From the NCBI GenBank assembly GCA_021166725.1, contig JAJPES010000064.1, positions 1 to 64,000 of the forward strand: a stretch of 64,000 nucleotides of DNA, read 5' to 3'. The translations under genes and the position numbers were made by a program. Shown here piece by piece: positions 59,655 to 64,000 of the stretch. The notes beneath the pieces were generated by a model. That model ran no database searches. It was not told the DNA's origin and was given only the letters and a program-made list of their open reading frames with translations. Source of the DNA: Burkholderiaceae bacterium (GTDB lineage Bacteria; Pseudomonadota; Gammaproteobacteria; Burkholderiales; Burkholderiaceae_E). The first letter of the stretch is position 1; every line of letters starts with the position of its first letter.

Positions 59655-61790
59655 TCAGGCGCTCTGGCCCGCGGCAGGAGCAGCCGCGTCGTCGGCAGCG
59701 GCCGCCTTCATCGACAGGCGCAGCCGGCCCTTGTCGTCGGCCTCGATGACCTTCACGCGCACCGCCTGGCCTTCCTTCAGGTAGTCGGACACCTGGTTCA
59801 CGCGCTCGTTGGCGATCTGCGAGACGTGCAGCAGGCCGTCGCGACCCGGCATGACCTGGACGATCGCGCCGAAGTCGAGGATCTTCAGTACCGTGCCGTC
59901 GTAGATGCGGCCGATCTCGACCTCGGCGGTGAGGTCCTCGATGATCTTCTGCGCGCGCTTGGCGGCATTGCCGTCGACCGCGGCGATCGTGATCGAACCG
60001 TCGTCCTGGATGTCGATCTGCGTGCCGGTGCTCTCGGTGATCTGGCGGATCGTTGCGCCGCCCTTGCCGATGACGTCGCGGATGCGCTCGGGGTTGATCT
60101 TCATCGTGTACATGCGCGGCGCGAAATCGGAGAGGTCTTCGCGCGCGCCGCCGATCGCCTGCTGCATCAGGCCGAGGATGTGCATGCGACCCTCGCGCGC
60201 CTGCGCAAGCGCGACCTGCATGATCTCCTTGGTGATGCCCTGGATCTTGATGTCCATCTGCAACGCGGTGATACCGGCCGTGGTTCCGGCCACCTTGAAG
60301 TCCATGTCGCCGAGGTGATCCTCGTCGCCGAGGATGTCGGTGAGCACGGCGAAACGGTTGCCTTCCTTGATCAGGCCCATCGCCACCCCGGCCACGTGCG
60401 CCCGGATCGGAACACCCGCATCCATCAGTGCGAGACAGCCGCCGCATACCGAGGCCATCGACGACGATCCGTTCGACTCGGTGATCTCCGAGACGACGCG
60501 CAGCGAATACGCGAACTCCTCCGCGCTCGGCAGCAGCGGGCGCAGCGCGCGCTTGGCCAGGTTGCCGTGACCGATCTCGCGGCGCTTCGGCGCGCCGAAG
60601 CGGCCCGTCTCGCCGGTGGCGAACGGCGGCATGTTGTAGTTGAACATGAACCGCTCGCGGTACTCGCCGTTGATCGCGTCGATGATCTGCTCGTCGCGCG
60701 AGGTACCGAGCGTGGCGACGACCATCGCCTGCGTCTCGCCGCGCGTGAACAGCGCCGAACCGTGCGCACGCGGCAGCGCGCCGGTGCGGATCGCGATCGG
60801 CCGCACGGTGCGCGTGTCGCGCCCGTCGATGCGCGGCTCGCCGGAAAGGATCTGCTGGCGCACGATGCGCGCCTGCAGGTCGAACAGCATGTTCGACAGC
60901 GCATTGACGTCGGGCGGCGGCTCGCCGGCGGCGGCCGCATCCGCCACGATGCGATCGATCGTCGACTTCTCGATCTCGCGGATGCGTGCCACGCGCTGCT
61001 GCTTGTTGTGCATGCCGTAGGCCGCGCGCATCTCGTCGCCGGCCAGCTCGTCCACGCGCACGACGCGTGCGGTGTCCTTCGGCGCCGGCTGCCAGTCCCA
61101 GGCGGGCTTGCCCGCCTCCTCGACCAGCTCGTCGATCGCGCGGATCACCGTCTGCATCTGCTCGTGGCCGAACACCACGGCGCCGAGCATCACGTCTTCG
61201 GGGAGCTCGTGCGCCTCGGACTCGACCATCAGCACCGCCGCGTCGGTGCCGGCAACGACCAGGTCCAGCTTCGACGATTCCATCTGCGCGGTGCCCGGGT
61301 TGAGCACGTACTGTCCGTCGATGTAGCCGACGCGCGCAGCGCCGATCGGACCGTCGAACGGGATGCCCGACAAGGCGAGCGCCGCCGACGAGCCGATCAT
61401 CGCGGGGATGGCGCTATCGACCTCGGGGTTGCTCGACATCACGTGCACGATGACCTGGACTTCGTTGTAGAAGCCCTCCGGAAACAGCGGGCGGATCGGT
61501 CGATCGATCAGGCGGCAGGTGAGGATCTCGCGCTCGGTGGGACGTCCTTCGCGCTTGAAGAAGCCGCCAGGGATGCGACCGGCCGCGTAGAACTTCTCGG
61601 TGTAGTCAACGGTGAGCGGGAAGAAATCCTGCCCGGGTTTGGCGTTGCGCGCGCCAACAACGGTGGCCAGGATGACGGTGTCGTCCATGGTGACGACGAC
61701 CGCTCCCGACGCCTGCCGGGCGACTTCGCCGGTCTCGATGGTGACGGTGTTGGCACCCCACTGAAACGTTCTCTTCGCGATTTCGAACAC
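59655..61790 (-). CDS. pnp: Polyribonucleotide nucleotidyltransferase (PNPase)
   Basis: PNPase (711 aa, the usual length) degrades RNA 3' to 5' by phosphorolysis. The two RNase PH-like domains include [20 protein letters not shown] (core [10 protein letters not shown]) and [14 protein letters not shown] with [19 protein letters not shown]. The KH domain has [16 protein letters not shown] and the C-terminal S1 domain [20 protein letters not shown] (core ILDFGAIVQ). The start is GTG at 61790 with AAGGA before it; the frame opens further upstream, but the protein family begins with [12 protein letters not shown]. It follows rpsO by 72 bases, as in most proteobacteria, with a hairpin between them. 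Confidence 0.97.
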   Translation of the reverse strand: MFEIAKRTFQWGANTVTIETGEVARQASGAVVVTMDDTVILATVVGARNAKPGQDFFPLTVDYTEKFYAAGRIPGGFFKREGRPTEREILTCRLIDRPIRPLFPEGFYNEVQVIVHVMSSNPEVDSAIPAMIGSSAALALSGIPFDGPIGAARVGYIDGQYVLNPGTAQMESSKLDLVVAGTDAAVLMVESEAHELPEDVMLGAVVFGHEQMQTVIRAIDELVEEAGKPAWDWQPAPKDTARVVRVDELAGDEMRAAYGMHNKQQRVARIREIEKSTIDRIVADAAAAGEPPPDVNALSNMLFDLQARIVRQQILSGEPRIDGRDTRTVRPIAIRTGALPRAHGSALFTRGETQAMVVATLGTSRDEQIIDAINGEYRERFMFNYNMPPFATGETGRFGAPKRREIGHGNLAKRALRPLLPSAEEFAYSLRVVSEITESNGSSSMASVCGGCLALMDAGVPIRAHVAGVAMGLIKEGNRFAVLTDILGDEDHLGDMDFKVAGTTAGITALQMDIKIQGITKEIMQVALAQAREGRMHILGLMQQAIGGAREDLSDFAPRMYTMKINPERIRDVIGKGGATIRQITESTGTQIDIQDDGSITIAAVDGNAAKRAQKIIEDLTAEVEIGRIYDGTVLKILDFGAIVQVMPGRDGLLHVSQIANERVNQVSDYLKEGQAVRVKVIEADDKGRLRLSMKAAAADDAAAPAAGQSA

Positions 61791-61811
61791 TTGATTTTCC
61801 TTTCGAGCAAT

Positions 61812-61850
61812 GCAAAAACAAGAAACCCGCAAGGTTCGCTTGCGGGTTTC
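61812..61850 (-). terminator. Hairpin terminator/processing site between rpsO and pnp
   Basis: GAAACCCGCAAG (61822-61833) pairs perfectly with CTTGCGGGTTTC (61839-61850) across a 5-base loop. On the minus strand it is followed by TTGTTTTTG, so it should act as at least a partial terminator for rpsO. Read-through would feed pnp, as known for E. coli, where an RNase III site occupies this interval. Confidence 0.85.
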
Positions 61851-61862
61851 GGCTCGTTCGTT

Positions 61863-62132
61863 TCAGCCGCGCAGACCCAGTCGATCGACGAGCGCGCGGT
61901 AGCTGGCGGGATTCGTCCCCTTAAGGTAGTCGAGCAGCTTGCGGCGCCGGCTCACCATCTTGAGCAGGCCGCGGCGCGAATGGTGGTCTTTCGCGTGCGT
62001 CTTGAAATGCTCGGTGAGGTCGACGATGCGAGCGGTGAGCAGCGCGACCTGGACTTCGGGCGAACCCGTGTCGTTGTTCGCACGCTGGAAGTCGGCGACG
62101 ATCTTCGCCTTCTCGGTGTTGCCGATGGCCAT
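61863..62132 (-). CDS. rpsO: 30S ribosomal protein S15
   Basis: Ribosomal protein S15 (89 aa, the standard length) binds 16S rRNA in the small-subunit platform. Clear motifs are [24 protein letters not shown] (core [11 protein letters not shown]), [23 protein letters not shown] (core [18 protein letters not shown]) and a C-terminal [15 protein letters not shown] at 62132 matches the family start; longer upstream frames run through the leader. The gene reads left into pnp. Confidence 0.98.
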   Translation of the reverse strand: MAIGNTEKAKIVADFQRANNDTGSPEVQVALLTARIVDLTEHFKTHAKDHHSRRGLLKMVSRRRKLLDYLKGTNPASYRALVDRLGLRG

Positions 62133-62332
62133 GGCTGTTCCCTGGACGTTGCCTTCACTTGCGGCATCGCCGGGTTGCGATGCCGTGCCGTCCCCGACCG
62201 AAGCGGCCGGGGGCCTTCCGCGGCCCACAGGACCGGGGCTCCTCCGAAACCGGAGCAACCCGCAATTCTACCCCAGCCTCGGGCCCCCTGCTTCAGCGCG
62301 ACGCGGGCTCGATTCAACTCCGACGGACGCCC
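62133..62332 (-). other. Leader region upstream of rpsO; no gene seen
   Basis: About 200 GC-rich bases between leuA and rpsO contain no convincing reading frame. They should hold the rpsO promoter and the leader in which S15 autoregulates in some bacteria. I see several short GC-rich self-complementary stretches, such as GGCATCGCCGGGTTGCGATGCC, whose arms GGCATCGC and GCGATGCC pair perfectly, but cannot assign a binding site. Confidence 0.4.
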
Positions 62333-62362
62333 AGGAGGCTGTCGGACTATGGACAGCCTCCT
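62333..62362. terminator. Strong hairpin overlapping the leuA stop
   Basis: AGGAGGCTGTC (62333-62343) and GACAGCCTCCT (62352-62362) are perfect 11-base arms around an 8-base loop, and the upper arm overlaps the leuA stop codon. Reading leftward from leuA there is no T-run, so it could be an atypical terminator, an mRNA stabiliser, or part of a dispersed repeat. Confidence 0.5.
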
Positions 62363-63905
62363 AGACGCCCGGTTGCGGATCGATGCGATCGGCTCTCGAA
62401 TGCAGCTTGTTCAGTGCGTTCAGATACGCCTTCGCCGACGCGACGACGATGTCCGGATCGGCACCGACGCCGTTGACGATCCGACCGGAGCGGGCGAGCC
62501 GCACCGTGACTTCGCCCTGCGACTCGGTTCCGGTGGTGATCGCGTTGACCGAATACAGCACCAGTTCCGCACCGCTGGACACGTGCTCCTCGATCGCCTT
62601 GAAGGTTGCGTCGACCGGGCCGTTGCCGGTGGCTTCGCTGGTGATCTCCCCGCCGTCGATGCCGATGGTCACGCGCGCATTCGGACGTCCGCCGGTCTGC
62701 GATGCCTGCGCCATCGACACCAGCCGATAGTGCTCGTCGGCTTCGTGATGCACCGCCTGGTCGGAGACGAGTGCGTGGATGTCCTCGTCGAAGATCTCGG
62801 CCTTGCGATCGGCCAGATCCTTGAAGCGCTGGAACGCCGCCTGCATTTCCTGCTCCGACTCGAGCTCGATGCCGAGTTCCTGCAGGCGCTGCTTGAACGC
62901 GTTGCGCCCGGAGAGCTTCCCCAGGACGATCTTGTTGGCGGTCCAGCCGACGTCCTCGGCGCGCATGATCTCGTAGGTGTCGCGCTGCTTGAGCACGCCG
63001 TCCTGGTGGATGCCGGAAGCGTGCGCGAAGGCGTTGGCGCCGACCACCGCCTTGTTCGGCTGCACCGGAAAGCCGGTGATGCTCGAGACGAGCTTCGACG
63101 TCGGAACGATCTGCGTCGTGTCGATGCCGACCTCGAGCCCGAAGTAGTCGCGGCGCGTCTTCACCGCCATCACGATTTCCTCGAGCGAGGTGTTGCCGGC
63201 TCGCTCGCCCAGGCCGTTGATCGTGCACTCGACCTGGCGCGCACCCGCCATCACGCCGGCCAGCGAGTTGGCCACCGCCATGCCGAGGTCGTTGTGGCAG
63301 TGCACCGACCAGACCGCCTTGTCGGAGTTCGGGATGCGCTCGCGCAGCGATCGGATGCGCTCGGCAAAGCCTTCGGGAACCGCGTAGCCGACGGTGTCGG
63401 GAACGTTGATCGTGGTGGCACCTTCGGCGATCGCGCCTTCGAGCACCCGGCACAGGAAGTCGAAGTCGGAGCGGCTCGCGTCCTCGGGCGAGAACTCGAT
63501 GTCGTCGGTGAACCGGCGCGCGAAGCGCACCGCGAGGCGGATCTGCTCGTGCACCTGCTCGGGCGTCATGCGCAGCTTCTTCTCCATGTGCAGAGCGGAA
63601 GTCGCCATGAAGGTGTGGATGCGCATCGACTTCGCGCCCTTCAGCGCTTCGGCCGCCCGAGAGATGTCGCGGTCGTTCGCGCGCGCCAGCGAGCAGACGA
63701 CGGAGTCCTTGATCGCGTCCGCGATCGCGCGCACGGCCTCGAAGTCGCCGTTCGACGACGCGGCAAAGCCCGCCTCGATCACGTCGACGCGCAGCTTTTC
63801 AAGTTGCTTGGCCAGCCGCAGTTTCTCCTCCCGCGTCATCGACGCGCCGGGGCTCTGCTCGCCGTCGCGCAGCGTGGTATCGAAGATGATCAGCTTGTCG
63901 GTCAT
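62361..63905 (-). CDS. leuA: 2-isopropylmalate synthase
   Basis: LeuA (514 aa) condenses 2-oxoisovalerate with acetyl-CoA in the first committed step of leucine synthesis. The catalytic barrel has [16 protein letters not shown] (8-23), [17 protein letters not shown] with the metal-binding histidines, and [16 protein letters not shown]. The C-terminal allosteric LeuA dimer domain, which binds leucine, spans roughly residues 390-510 and ends in [17 protein letters not shown] at 63905 is preceded by CAGGAG. The leuA–rpsO–pnp order is a familiar betaproteobacterial arrangement. Confidence 0.97.
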   Translation of the reverse strand: MTDKLIIFDTTLRDGEQSPGASMTREEKLRLAKQLEKLRVDVIEAGFAASSNGDFEAVRAIADAIKDSVVCSLARANDRDISRAAEALKGAKSMRIHTFMATSALHMEKKLRMTPEQVHEQIRLAVRFARRFTDDIEFSPEDASRSDFDFLCRVLEGAIAEGATTINVPDTVGYAVPEGFAERIRSLRERIPNSDKAVWSVHCHNDLGMAVANSLAGVMAGARQVECTINGLGERAGNTSLEEIVMAVKTRRDYFGLEVGIDTTQIVPTSKLVSSITGFPVQPNKAVVGANAFAHASGIHQDGVLKQRDTYEIMRAEDVGWTANKIVLGKLSGRNAFKQRLQELGIELESEQEMQAAFQRFKDLADRKAEIFDEDIHALVSDQAVHHEADEHYRLVSMAQASQTGGRPNARVTIGIDGGEITSEATGNGPVDATFKAIEEHVSSGAELVLYSVNAITTGTESQGEVTVRLARSGRIVNGVGADPDIVVASAKAYLNALNKLHSRADRIDPQPGV

Positions 63906-64000
63906 CGGAATGCTCCTGTTGCGCCCTGCCCGCCGGCGCGGGAGGCTACGAAGAACTGCAGACGAAAAGGAGGGGGAGGAGGTGTGTCAGCGCGCGGGGC
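63906..64000. other. Region upstream of leuA to the window edge
   Basis: These 95 bases hold the leuA ribosome-binding site (CAGGAG, minus strand) and a purine-rich run AAAAGGAGGGGGAGGAGG on the plus strand at 63966-63983. No promoter hexamers or reading frame are convincing; the promoter probably lies beyond the edge or upstream leader. Confidence 0.4.

Overview
The window is GC-rich, densely packed bacterial DNA in which ATGA, GTGA and TTGA stop/start overlaps are common. The leuA–rpsO–pnp order at the right end is typical of Betaproteobacteria, especially Burkholderiales. The left end carries a Thauera-type (class I, ATP-dependent) benzoyl-CoA reductase pathway. I infer a facultatively anaerobic, aromatic-degrading betaproteobacterium. 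No plasmid, phage or insertion-sequence hallmark was seen.

Region 1 (1–8.7 kb) is anaerobic benzoyl-CoA degradation. A leftward operon had–oah–dch–bcrC–bcrB runs off the window edge, so bcrA, bcrD and the ferredoxin gene are expected outside. A divergent rightward operon encodes korAB (2-oxoglutarate:ferredoxin oxidoreductase, the likely electron source for the reductase), a coupled ferritin-like diiron protein and a RidA-family protein. The divergent intergenic region holds a sigma70-like promoter followed by an inverted repeat that overlaps two direct repeats.

Region 2 (8.7–15 kb) is housekeeping and accessory: folA, an EamA transporter, an Ap4A phosphorylase-like gene, a VapBC toxin–antitoxin pair, tRNA-Arg(CCU), an AMP-forming acyl-CoA ligase and a LysR regulator. 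Region 3 (15.2–19 kb) is iorAB (arylpyruvate:ferredoxin oxidoreductase), closed by a strong terminator.

Region 4 (19–27.3 kb) is an unusual redox cluster: a pyruvate-oxidase-like TPP enzyme, an FAD/Fe-S D-lactate-dehydrogenase-like protein with a C-terminal membrane segment, a PPC/DUF296 protein on the opposite strand, an N-terminally anchored FMN hydroxyacid oxidase, a C-terminally anchored SDR, and a homologue of the sensory rhodopsin transducer (ASRT) with no rhodopsin gene nearby. A HAD–UbiA prenyltransferase follows convergently.

Region 5 (29–45.5 kb) is acyl-CoA catabolism and uptake. A tightly coupled set (SDR, biotin-dependent carboxyltransferase, acyl-CoA dehydrogenase, biotin carboxylase/BCCP, PaaG-like isomerase/hydratase, thioesterase) resembles citronellol/geranyl-CoA (atu) or leucine-type clusters. 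It is followed by a LivHMGF ABC importer, an acyl-CoA synthetase and the LivK-like binding protein, then a divergent acyl-CoA dehydrogenase and thiolase. The importer and iorA share a 12-bp palindrome half-site at a similar distance from their start codons.

Region 6 (45.5–51.6 kb) is signalling, partly in visibly AT-richer DNA: a membrane hybrid histidine kinase, a FeeM-like N-acyl amino acid synthase and a membrane GGDEF–EAL protein. Region 7 (51.6–59.6 kb) holds a FadB-like fusion with a histidine-rich insertion, a NUDIX–metallo-beta-lactamase fusion, and a three-gene operon of a membrane sensor, a HAMP–MFS fusion and an ABC-type binding protein. Region 8 (59.6–64 kb) is pnp, rpsO and leuA.
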